From assembly GCA_964481485.1 (NCBI GenBank), contig CAYZVM010000002.1, forward strand, positions 1-64,000: a DNA stretch of 64,000 bases. The letters are read 5' to 3'. The notes beneath the pieces were generated by a model, which saw only the letters and a list, made by a program, of their open reading frames with translations, had not been told where the DNA came from and ran no database searches. The position numbers and the translations under genes are program-made. Positions 43,872-52,600 of this stretch are shown piece by piece (position 1 is the stretch's first letter; each line of letters opens with the position of its first letter). This DNA comes from M3007 sp964481485. GTDB lineage: Bacteria; Bacteroidota; Bacteroidia; Chitinophagales; Saprospiraceae.

Positions 43872-45410
43872 TTATTGTTGACCTAATTCAAATTTGTGCA
43901 TAAACTTGAGCACTATGAATTCTGCAGGCCGAACTACGGCCATACCGATTTCAACAACCATATAACCATCAAGCATTTCTGCCTCGGTAAAGGTTTGTGG
44001 CACACCGACCCTGACGAAATAGGCTTCCTGCGGGGTTCGGCCCAACATGGCGCCGGCCCGCCATTGCGTTTCAAGAAAACTTTCAATAGAGGCCCGCACG
44101 CTTACCCACGTATTGGTATTGTTAGGAGAAAATACAAATGGGAACAGTGCGCGTTTTGTCGATTCTTCCACCATGTTGAAAAACCGGCGAACTGAAATAT
44201 AACGCCATTCCCGGTCATTACCAGCCAGTGTGCGTGCACCCCATACAAGCGTACCACGTCCAATGAAAGAACGAATGATATTAATTGACCTTCCACCCGT
44301 GGTGTCGACATTAAAACCATCGTGCAATTCGTCCGATACCTTAATTGAAGGGCCCAGGACATTCACTATACTTACGTTACCCGGAGCTCTGAAAACGCCC
44401 TGCCGATTGTCGACGCTCGCATATATACCAGCCATGGCACCGCTGGGAGGCATAATCAGCCGTGTTTGCGAATTGATTGTATTCAGTATCCTGTTGTATA
44501 AGCCATTTTCTGAATCTTTAATGTCTTTCAGCGTTATTTTTGCTTCGGCACCTCCGGGTTCATTTTCTGCTTCTCCACCTCCGGGCTCTACCGGCGGTAT
44601 CTCATATTTCAGGGTTACAGTTTCGTCCAGAAAATAAACAGGTAAGGTAGTAACCAGATAAGGATAATAAGCAGCGCCGTATTTCAAATCATCGGTCACA
44701 CCACTTATTTTTCTAAATTGTTTCACGTCCTCATCTGGTGTCTCCTTATTCGCGTCACGCTGGGCAACGTCCATAATCACAAAGTAATTATTGATTTTAG
44801 GGTCCTTGCAGAAACTCATCGCTTTTTCGTATACAGTCAGGTAGCCGTCTTTGTTACCATTTCCGTTTCCGTTTCCGTTTCCATTTCCGTTTCCATTTCC
44901 ATTCTTTTCGCTGGACTTTCCAACTAAATCCGGAAAAACAATCAAGGTAGGATCCTGTTCTTTTTTCAATTTATCTATGGCTTTTGTCAGTTTATCAGCA
45001 TCAATACCATTTTCAACGACATTGCCATTCTGTTTTGCTTCGTAGGTATCCACCGATAGTATGAAACAATTACCGCCTCCGTTGTCAAAGAACATTTGGA
45101 CGGCATAGTACATCCGGAATTTGATTTCATGCCGTTTTGGAACAGTGATAACAAAGTCGTTTTCGCCATTTAGTAGAACCTCCAATTGTTCTACTCTGGG
45201 GTTGCCAAACCATCTGAGGTATTGATCCAAAGAGGTGAGCCGCGTGGGAATGTTGAGCAGGGAATCACCATCCCGATCAGCTTTTTCCGTGTAGCCAATA
45301 AAAACAGGGACGGCCGTATCCACCTGGGCGATGGACGGCGGCAACTTCTGAATTTCCTGTACGTAAACACCAGGCGTTTTATACGTTGTTAGTGGAACTG
45401 CCATTGCCAA
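43872..45410 (-). CDS. Contractile sheath protein
   Basis: 512 aa. Typical eCIS/phage sheath ends: TYKTPGVYVQEIQKLPPSIA at the N-terminus; IYASVDNRQGVFRAPGNVSI, NIIRSFIGRGTLVWGARTLAG and RRFFNMVEESTKRALFPFVF near the C-terminus. The sheath surrounds the tube and contracts to drive it into the target. Only one sheath gene is present, unlike the three of Afp and PVC. A low-complexity Asn-Gly run (residues 170-186) lies in the surface-exposed middle domain, next to Ser/Lys-rich sequence, and is coded by a hexanucleotide tandem repeat. The outer domain also contains a Pro/Gly/Glu-rich loop near residue 285. Confidence 0.95.
   Translation of the reverse strand: MAMAVPLTTYKTPGVYVQEIQKLPPSIAQVDTAVPVFIGYTEKADRDGDSLLNIPTRLTSLDQYLRWFGNPRVEQLEVLLNGENDFVITVPKRHEIKFRMYYAVQMFFDNGGGNCFILSVDTYEAKQNGNVVENGIDADKLTKAIDKLKKEQDPTLIVFPDLVGKSSEKNGNGNGNGNGNGNGNGNKDGYLTVYEKAMSFCKDPKINNYFVIMDVAQRDANKETPDEDVKQFRKISGVTDDLKYGAAYYPYLVTTLPVYFLDETVTLKYEIPPVEPGGGEAENEPGGAEAKITLKDIKDSENGLYNRILNTINSQTRLIMPPSGAMAGIYASVDNRQGVFRAPGNVSIVNVLGPSIKVSDELHDGFNVDTTGGRSINIIRSFIGRGTLVWGARTLAGNDREWRYISVRRFFNMVEESTKRALFPFVFSPNNTNTWVSVRASIESFLETQWRAGAMLGRTPQEAYFVRVGVPQTFTEAEMLDGYMVVEIGMAVVRPAEFIVLKFMHKFELGQQ
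44853..44904 (-). repeat. Hexanucleotide tandem repeat coding Asn-Gly dipeptides in the sheath
   Basis: Eight near-identical 6-bp units (GGAAAC or GGAAAT on the coding strand) stand in tandem. Because the unit is two codons, slippage would lengthen or shorten the loop without a frameshift. Confidence 0.9.
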
Positions 45411-45432
45411 ATTACTTTTGGAAGGTGAAGAG

Positions 45433-46167
45433 TTAACTTTTTTTCTTGAATCTTATACTCAAATCTTGTATTTCAGTATCTCCTTCGGGGAAATACATGT
45501 TTATCAGTGCAAATGGAGGTCTTCCGTATACCGACGGATCGATCCACACATTTTTGCCGGCTTGATCGGCTATTTTATACGTGTAAAGGCCAACCGGCGC
45601 CTCTCTGAAGTCATAGTATTGATGAATATCATCCTCATTTATTGGTGAGATTATCTTTTCGGTTTTAACATTTATAAGGCTTACCATTTTTGCTTTTTCA
45701 ACACTTAGCACATTGGGCATTACTGCGATAATATCCTTTTCATCAATTGGGGTATCTTGGATAATACGCTCTATATCAATATAATAAATTGGTTTTATCC
45801 CTAAAGGTAAGTAGCGGAGACCCTCCAAATCCTGTGTCCTGTAACTTGTGCCCATGAGCTCCGATATATTACTTTTTACCATCCACACATGAAATGTAGC
45901 CGACACCTCTTCTTTAAATTTTTTTAAGGTTAAAAACTTACGCTGATACCCTGCATCATCATTTACAATTGTTTCTTCAAATTCAGCTAATACATCCGAG
46001 GCAATAAAATAGCCTTTTCCTTCTTCATACCGAAATAGCCCCCTTCCTTTTTGAAGAAACTTATTTGTTTCATCCGAGGACGTAAGAACAAACCCCGCCG
46101 CCGATTTTGGCAGGGAATCGATATAAACCGTTATTCCGACGGCAACGCCAAAATTATAGTCTATCAT
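45433..46167 (-). CDS. Unrecognised eCIS protein between cap and sheath genes
   Basis: 244 aa, no clear family. Starts MIDYNFGVAVGITVYIDSLP, then beta-rich segments (ATFHVWMVKSNISELM, IKPIYYIDIERIIQ) and a C-terminal half with VGLYTYKIADQAGKNVW and INMYFPEGDTEIQDLSI. No signal peptide or membrane span. The start overlaps the DUF4255 gene's stop (ATGA, 46164-46167), and the sheath gene follows 22 bp downstream. From the position I suggest it belongs to the tube/sheath distal end, for example a cap adaptor as in AlgoCIS-like particles; this is inference. Confidence 0.65.
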   Translation of the reverse strand: MIDYNFGVAVGITVYIDSLPKSAAGFVLTSSDETNKFLQKGRGLFRYEEGKGYFIASDVLAEFEETIVNDDAGYQRKFLTLKKFKEEVSATFHVWMVKSNISELMGTSYRTQDLEGLRYLPLGIKPIYYIDIERIIQDTPIDEKDIIAVMPNVLSVEKAKMVSLINVKTEKIISPINEDDIHQYYDFREAPVGLYTYKIADQAGKNVWIDPSVYGRPPFALINMYFPEGDTEIQDLSIRFKKKS

Positions 46168-46790
46168 TGTACTTGATTTATTGCTCCTTTCTCACGTAAT
46201 ATCCTGCCACCTGCTTTCAAACCTTCTATATTCTTATGTGGAATGAAGCGCACTTTGTATAGTACGGCAGGTATGTATTTTCCTCCCAAAATACCCCACA
46301 AATGGTTCATTTGCTCGAAGCTAAGAGAGTACAATTCAAAAATCAATTTTTCCATTCCTTCTGGAAAATCAGCGACTACCTCAACGTTGTTGGCATTGGT
46401 CAAAAAAGCGCTCTCTTTGCTGATAAATATGTTCCAGCGTTGAAAAAAATGGATGACTTTGGAAATATTATTTAGTGATTTTTGATAGTTCTTTTGGTGG
46501 CAAGAAAACAATACATACAGGTTTAGAAAAACAGTTGGATTATGTTGAATAATTGCCTGCTCTTGCTGCCCGTTTACTGGAATACTTGTACGACTGAATG
46601 TCTCTGAATATCGCTGTGTTTTTTCTTCTTCTACGTTTACTACAGACATAATAATTTTATCGTCCTCCGACCCCACGCTTCCACTGATATCTATTGTTGA
46701 TATGTTCTCCAATGACACATCAATTGAATCATTATTATAGGTTTTTATCAAGGCCCCTATTTTTACCAATATATCGCCAATTTCAAGCAT
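46164..46790 (-). CDS. DUF4255-family tube terminator/cap protein (Afp16-like)
   Basis: 208 aa. DUF4255/Pvc16-type features: MLEIGDILVKIGALIKTY, IIMSVVNVEEEKTQRYSETF, VFLNLYVLFSCHQKNYQKSLNNISKVIHFFQRW, and FELYSLSFEQMNHLWGILGGKYIPAVLYKVRFI. Afp16-like proteins form the ring that ends tube and sheath and fixes particle length. It is the first gene of the eCIS operon, reading leftward, and overlaps the next gene by 4 bp. No typical Bacteroidota promoter could be assigned with confidence upstream. Confidence 0.9.
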   Translation of the reverse strand: MLEIGDILVKIGALIKTYNNDSIDVSLENISTIDISGSVGSEDDKIIMSVVNVEEEKTQRYSETFSRTSIPVNGQQEQAIIQHNPTVFLNLYVLFSCHQKNYQKSLNNISKVIHFFQRWNIFISKESAFLTNANNVEVVADFPEGMEKLIFELYSLSFEQMNHLWGILGGKYIPAVLYKVRFIPHKNIEGLKAGGRILREKGAINQVQ

Positions 46791-47101
46791 ATGGATTCTA
46801 CCTTTTAGTAAATGTCAATTATCTTATGTGGAGCAAATTTCTATCGTTAAAAAGACTTACATATCATGGAAAACCTTGAGTTTTTGAAAACCAATAAAAC
46901 CCTATCACATTGCAAAAAAAAACAGAGTGAGAGTCATTCCTCTTCTGAAGAAGGACAACTTAGATTTAATAATTGGCATATAAAGTGGGGAAATGTCAGG
47001 AAGCATACTATGGGACATTTTTATTTTTCGAGCTGTAAAACTTTCCAGGTCTGAGAGACCTCAAGGTTTAAATCTCCTGCTTGGCGAAAATGTCCAGAGG
47101 G
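46791..47101. other. Intergenic region upstream of the eCIS operon
   Basis: 311 bp between the regulator and the first eCIS gene, both on the minus strand. The A+T-rich part near 46800-46870 should contain the operon promoter, but I see no strong -33/-7 pair. A small palindrome lies at 47047-47061. No supported gene; the short plus-strand frame at 46866-47054 has a protein-unlike composition. Confidence 0.5.
47047..47061. repeat. Short palindrome AGGTCT-GAG-AGACCT
   Basis: Perfect 6-bp arms with a 3-nt loop, followed by CAAGGTTT. It lies 41 bp after the regulator's stop codon and may be part of a terminator or one of the AACCT/AGGTT-type repeat words of Bacteroidota. Confidence 0.5.
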
Positions 47102-47749
47102 TCAGGAAGGAAGAACAGTACACAATTTTCTAAAAAGCGCGACTTTTACCAAACCTGCAATATTTTTAACGCCTAATTTGTTAATGAGGTTCCAGCGGTG
47201 GGTCTCAACAGTTGCTTCACTGATGAACAAAATTTGTGAAATTTCTTTTGTCGTCATTTCATCGACGATCAATTGCAAAACCTCTTTTTCCCGTTTAGTC
47301 AGTTTAGACATATAAACGGGACAAGGTCTTGGAAACAGCCAACTTTCCGCTAGGCTTTTTTGTATTTCCGGTTGTATATAATTTTCGCCAACGGCTAGTG
47401 TATGAATGGCATCAATTAATTGCTCAGGTGTTGACATCTTGAGCAAAACACCATCCAGTCCGCGTGAAAATATTTTTCGCATTCCGACCGGTTGAATCGA
47501 ATCACATAGCAGCAGCCATTTCACATTGCCCCTTTCATTAGTATAAGATTTGAATTCCTTTTGAAAATCTGGCGACCATATATTTTCATCGACCACTACG
47601 ATATCGGGGGTGGATTTTTCGATTGCTATAAATATCTGGTTCTTATCCGAACAGATACCACATAATATCATATCGAGTTGATCTTCAATTGCTTTTTTAA
47701 GCGCTAATAAAAAAAGGGGGGATGCCTCTGCGATTAAAATATTTATCAT
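47102..47749 (-). CDS. LuxR/NarL-type response regulator next to the eCIS operon
   Basis: 215 aa from ATG 47749. The receiver-like domain (MINILIAEASPLFLLALKKA) has Asp54 (VVVDEN), Ser84 and Lys104 in place, but the usual acidic pair is reduced to Glu8-Ala9, so normal phosphorylation may be impaired. The C-terminal LuxR-type HTH is complete (residues ~148-205: LTKREKEVLQLIVDEM, TTKEISQILFISEATVETHRWNLINKLGV). It is encoded just upstream of, and in the same direction as, the eCIS operon, so it probably controls it. An IS end starts immediately beyond the start codon (47751), so the original promoter has been displaced. No histidine kinase is nearby. Confidence 0.85.
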   Translation of the reverse strand: MINILIAEASPLFLLALKKAIEDQLDMILCGICSDKNQIFIAIEKSTPDIVVVDENIWSPDFQKEFKSYTNERGNVKWLLLCDSIQPVGMRKIFSRGLDGVLLKMSTPEQLIDAIHTLAVGENYIQPEIQKSLAESWLFPRPCPVYMSKLTKREKEVLQLIVDEMTTKEISQILFISEATVETHRWNLINKLGVKNIAGLVKVALFRKLCTVLPS

Positions 47750-47750
47750 A

Positions 47751-48800
47751 CAGTAGTGTCCGGTTAAGGAATTTGAAAAGTGGTATAGTTTATTGAGATT
47801 CAGTTTTTTACAAGGGGTTTTGGTTGTGAACGATTTGAATTTAATCCCCGACTTTGACCTTCGTTGTTCAAATGAGAGCAACGATGACAAAAGCAAGTAC
47901 GTTTTCGCGCAATTGATGAGTTTGGTTCATCCCGAAGAGTTCGATCGCTGTGTTGAAAAATACAACGGCCATCGCTGGCTTCGAAATTTCAGTTGCTGGC
48001 ATCAGTTTTTAAGTCTGAGTTTTGGACAGCTGACCCACCAGGAAAGTCTTCGCGACTTGGTTCTTTGCCTTCAATCCCATCAGTTAAAATTGTACCATCT
48101 GGGCTTGAGTAAAGGGATTAGTCGAACCATTTTGGCCGATGCAAACGAACAACGTGACTGGCGCATTTATGCCGATTTGCCTCAAATTCTAATTCAAAGA
48201 GCACGATTTTTATATGCTGGGGCAGTTTTGGAGGAGGTGGACTTGGCAATACGGTGTATGCTTTGGATTCCACGACAATTGATTTATGCCTGGAGGTATT
48301 TTGATGGGCCAAGTTTCGCAAGCACAAAGCAGCCATAAAACTGCACACGCTTTTTGATGTACGTTGCCAAATCCCGTGCCTTATCCACATCACCGACGGA
48401 TTCTCGCACGATGTGAATGTGTTGGATATTTTGGAGTTCGAAGCAGAGGCATTTTATGTGATGGACAAGGGTTATCTGGATTGGTCACGGTTATACCACA
48501 TCCATCAAGCCAATGCATTCTTCATAACTCGCGCAAAAGACAATATAGCCTTTGCTCGAGTTTACTCGCACCCCGTGGACAAGTCTTGCGGTTTGAAATG
48601 CGGCCAAACCATCCTCCTCAAAAATTATAACGCCGCGAAGGATTACCCGGCACATTTTCGCCGAATCAAATTTCATGACAAAGAACAAAACAGAACTTTT
48701 GTATTCATTACCAATAACTTAAAGACGAGTGCCATTCAAATTGCTATGCTTTACAAGTACCGTTGGCAAATTGAATTGTTCTTCAAATGGACCCGTTGTG
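47751..48800 (+). mobile_element. Remnant of an IS4-family insertion sequence
   Basis: The left end begins CAGTAGTGTCCGGTTAAGGA, an IS4-type terminal sequence, immediately before the transposase region. The element contains a frameshifted and 3'-truncated transposase; the right terminal inverted repeat is missing. The left end lies one base outside the start codon of the response regulator. Confidence 0.75.
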
Positions 48801-48814
48801 TCTCCTCAAAGTAG
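47793..48814 (+). pseudogene. Broken IS4-family transposase
   Basis: The N-terminal part with the DUF4372-like segment (YVFAQLMSLVHPEEFDRCV, FSCWHQFLSLSFGQLTHQESL, YHLGLSKGISRTILADANEQRDWRIY) is read in one frame to about 48230. The rest continues in another frame with the DDE residues: Asp in YALDSTTIDLCL, Asp in YVMDKGYLDW, Glu in RWQIELFFKW. The homologous sequence stops right after LFFKW at ~48786, where a normal protein would have the last ~50 residues. The frame shift and the lost end make it inactive. The shift near 48235 is not at an obvious slippery heptamer, so I do not think it is programmed. Confidence 0.85.
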
Positions 48815-48847
48815 CGGAAGTATTGGCCGTGACAGAGAAAAATAGCA

Positions 48848-49000
48848 CTATGCAAGTCCCTGCACCAAGTGGTTATCGCACCAGCCGGATTCGCCGAGCA
48901 TTATGTAGTTGACCCTAATTTGGAATGAAGCAGGCGCAGGGAACTGAGTCCATGCCACCACTGGGAAAAGGATTAGAAAAAATATCACACCTTTTTTCAT
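48848..49000 (-). pseudogene. 5' fragment of a secreted-protein gene
   Basis: Fifty codons from ATG 49000: a good signal peptide (KKGVIFFLILFPVVAWTQ) followed by FPAPASFQIRVNYIMLGESG and WCDNHLVQGLA, then a stop. This is how large surface or T9SS-secreted Saprospiraceae proteins begin; such proteins normally continue for hundreds of residues. The break lies about 60 bp from the end of the decayed IS, so insertion and deletion probably removed the rest. Confidence 0.55.
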
Positions 49001-49107
49001 AGGTGAAAAATTTGCCCCCTTCATATTTGAACTTCTCAAAGGTAGGTTGCTAATATTTTGGAAAAGATGACGGGAATTACTCATATCATTGATTTTTATC
49101 AATTCTA

Positions 49108-49623
49108 TCATCCCCGTCGCCAAGGCGCCAACACCACCGTCGAAACCGAAAAGAACGCCAGGAAAAAACCCGTTACAGAACGCAGGTGCAGGTTATGCAA
49201 AGCCTGATATTCCGCATCTGTGTACACCGTAATCTTACCGTGGTTGTTGATCTGGTATTGGCCGTTGACGTATTCCGGGGCCACGAGTCCCCCGGTCATA
49301 AATAAAAAAAGGGAGTACAGGGCATATCCGTAAAACCCTGCTAGGACAATCATTGCCCAAATCGGTGGATTTCCGAGGTAATACTGGATTTGCTGAAGTA
49401 TGTTCATTTGATTTGCCTCCGCTTCGCCCACTGGTGGTCTGGTTTGATTCAAATAATAGATGGTAAAAGCCCACAGGGGAAAAAGGACTAAAAAGATGCT
49501 GACAAAAGACAATTCGATGGGCGCAGGTTCTCCCATAAGCACAGCGATGTTGACCCAAATCAGGACAACCAACCCGGTGAGGGAAATAACAAATGCGATG
49601 GGTTTGAGTGTTTTCATGTGCAT
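49108..49623 (-). CDS. Small multi-pass membrane protein, unknown
   Basis: 171 aa; the ATG at 49617 is an alternative start. Four membrane spans: residues ~8-29 (IAFVISLTGLVVLIWVNIAV), ~38-58 (LSFVSIFLVLFPLWAFTIYY), ~88-109 (IWAMIVLAGFYGYALYSLFLF) and ~150-167. A soluble loop follows the third span (VAPEYVNGQYQINNHGKITVYTDAEY). I recognise no family. It lies 58 bp downstream of the TcA-like gene on the same strand and could be co-transcribed, but a link to the toxin is not shown. Confidence 0.7.
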   Translation of the reverse strand: MHMKTLKPIAFVISLTGLVVLIWVNIAVLMGEPAPIELSFVSIFLVLFPLWAFTIYYLNQTRPPVGEAEANQMNILQQIQYYLGNPPIWAMIVLAGFYGYALYSLFLFMTGGLVAPEYVNGQYQINNHGKITVYTDAEYQALHNLHLRSVTGFFLAFFSVSTVVLAPWRRG

Positions 49624-49681
49624 TTAACATTGTATGTATCATTGATTTTTGTCAATTTAACAAGCACTGGACAGGCAACTA

Positions 49682-52600
49682 CTATTCCCCCAATTTATAT
49701 TTAACCAACAGGAATATCTCTTTGATGCTCTCAGGAGTTATTCCAGCATTACCTTGCTTCAGTTTCAGGCTCCAGGGAAGCGTGTTATTATCTATTGAGA
49801 GGGCAAGGCTGTTTTTTGACCAGCATTTAAGATCGCCATATTCAGGGACAGTTACAGCATCCGCATCCACAATACCTGCGGACTCAATGGTGAGGTTATA
49901 TCCATCGCCTGTTAAATCCCCAAAGACCTGGATCGATTCAATGCTGATTGTCTTACCTCTGGCGAAGAAGGGAAATTGATCTTTTGTGACCTGAATACTC
50001 AGCACATTGTCCCCAGCTTCGGTATCGGGATATAGGAACCGATGCCACTGGTTGGTGAATTCGTGGCGGAGGCTGAAGAGGCGATACAGCGGGCGGCCGT
50101 CATTTTCGGCAGCATTCAGCATGACATTGCGCAGGTGCGCGATGGCATTTTCCCTGAATTGGCCTGCATCTTCCCGCGCAGTGTAATTCAGGTGCAGAAT
50201 GACATCCGAAATGGTATTATAATCAAATTGCCTTAAATCTTTGTCTGCCATCATCTCAATTTGCCACTCGCTGATAACACCGGCTCCTTCGAAGGGCAGA
50301 TAACGCTCATCGCGGAAATCGAGGTTGAACATACCGTCGTCATTTTGAGCGTTGCTGGTAGCGATGGCTTTGAGCGGGATGTTGTTTTGAACAAAACGGT
50401 CGTCATCCACCCAAATACCATCCTCGTGATTGTGTTCATAGCCGTCTGCAATATTTGTTTTTGCCCGGATGTGGTTTTTAATCAGACGTAATGTGCAGGA
50501 AATGGTAGTGTAAGGGCCTGTGATACAAGGCAAAGAGATGCTGACCGACTTAAGCCGGCGGAAGTAATGTCCCGGGTAGTCCAGGTCAAACAATTCTTCC
50601 GGCAGGTTAAAGAAACACTTGCCTGTTTCCTTCAATTGAATTAGCGCAAGTGGATTGAGCAAGGCGAGAGAAATGTGCTTGGTCAATTCCAGTTCTCTCC
50701 GGTTTTGTTCCAGATAGGAAGATTCCATCCGCCGCAGATCATATTGCAGTTTTTCTCCAGCCATCAGCCCTTTCTTCAGGCTGTCCCAATACCCAAACTT
50801 GATAAAACTGGAATCCTGGATACCCAGTTCGAACCGGTAGCTTCGCTCCGCTCTTTTGGCCAGATCGTAGGCCAGGTTGTAAGATTGGAAATACAATTGG
50901 GATACCTGCCCGATCATCCATTGATACAACTGCTGGTTGGTGTATTTGGACATCATGTACTCCATTACCGCTTTCGAGTTTTCGATCTGGAGTTCCTGGT
51001 TGGCGTACTCCTGTTTGGCAATTGCTTCTCTTTTTTCTGCGGCTGTAATTTGCTCTTCGAGTTGTAAGATTTCGTGTTCGGCCAATTTCTTCTGGAAATC
51101 CCACTCTTCTTGACGTCGTTGATAGCTGGCAATTGTTGAAGCAAGTCCTGCACTTTTATCCAAAATATTTGCAACGTTGTACAATCCATTTGCACCTCTA
51201 CCTGTACTTTTTGCTACCTTCTTACCTGCTGGTGGTGATACTGTGAAGTGTGGAGACCCTCCAAACCCTGACCCGCCAATTTTGAAGTCTGGGAATAAAA
51301 ACAACACACCTGCAAGATTGTCTGCAATTGTACCAATAGTATGTACTGCAATTGAGAGGCTGTTTAGTGTTGATGCCGTTATTTCCCCTGCATTCATAAA
51401 GACTCTTGACTCATAATAATTTTTCTTGATTAAAACCAATTCTTTGCTTTTTTTAAGAGAATCTAAATTCTTCCCCGCTTCTTCCACCTGCAACTGTCTT
51501 ATTAACTTTATCGCCTCCAATAATTTCAATTCCTGATTCTGACGCAGTAGGGATAATTCTTCGGCGTCTTTCTTTTCCAAAGTTGACAATAAGGCTCCAC
51601 CCAATGCTTTTAAATCATTGCACACCTCATTTGCTTTTTGCAGCAGTAAATTAAACCTGTAATACGACAATGGGGCTTGCATATCCGCAAGCGCACTGCT
51701 TATATCTGCCCCCCCTGCTATGGCATTTACCAAAGCGCCTGGTTCAATTTCAGGCTCAAACAAGGACAATTGCCGAACTACGCCTTCAATATTCATGCAG
51801 TGGCGCATCTTATACAATCGGTCGGCAATCGTATCCCAATAAGACAATAACCTGTCATTGGCAGGGATGCAGAAATACAATGCCGGGATAGGGGCAGATT
51901 CAACACCATATTCACCTCCAACTTGAAGATCAGGGATATAATTTTCTACCTGGACTATTGCATTGGAAAATGTATCCAACCGCTCTTCCAGTTCGTTAAA
52001 AGAATAAACCCGAGACTTCACTTGAGGCGGGATTTGTTTTGGCCGGGGCCCCAATAACGCTGCCGCCAGGATATATAATTGAGTGGCTTCATTGAGCGAT
52101 TCCATCGAGTCCTGCCGGAACAAATTGTCACCCCAGGCGATCAGATTGTCCAAATATTTCATAAAGACCGTCTTCTGATAAGCCACGGTTCGGTATTGGG
52201 CGATGCGGTGCGGCTCGAATGGCCGGTATCCCCAATCCTGTACCTGTGCTTCCAATCCCTTTTTAAGTTCCGTCGAGAATCCCTCTGCAGTCGTGTCGCC
52301 GGTCAACATTCTCAGAATACTGTCAATCCGCTGTTGGGTATAATCGCCCGCAGTAGTCAGGAAAAACGGCTTGGTAATCCAGTATTTTTGGGGTGTACTG
52401 GCGGTGTCGCCATTCGGCAGGGCGCCTTCTACGCCAATAGGATTAAAAATATAATGGTACCAATTCATCGCCTCCTCGAATCGTTGGTTTCGGCTCAGGC
52501 TGTTGCCCATCATAAGCGGTAAATGGAAGAACAATTCCCAGTTGTATGGAGCGTAAGCGCCGTCAGGGTCAAAGTCCACAATTTCCTTTGGGTAATACTT

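Noticed and set aside
19442..46790. Prophage
   Set aside because: Tail-like genes are present but no capsid, portal, terminase, lysis or replication genes, and the DUF4255, DUF5908, CIS tape measure and AAA+ genes are eCIS markers.
46866..47054. 62-codon plus-strand frame in the intergenic region
   Set aside because: Low-complexity Lys/Ser/His content, no homology-like motif, crosses the palindrome.
48210..48260. Programmed frameshift in the transposase
   Set aside because: No clear slippery heptamer at the frame change and the gene is also truncated at its 3' end, so decay is the simpler explanation.
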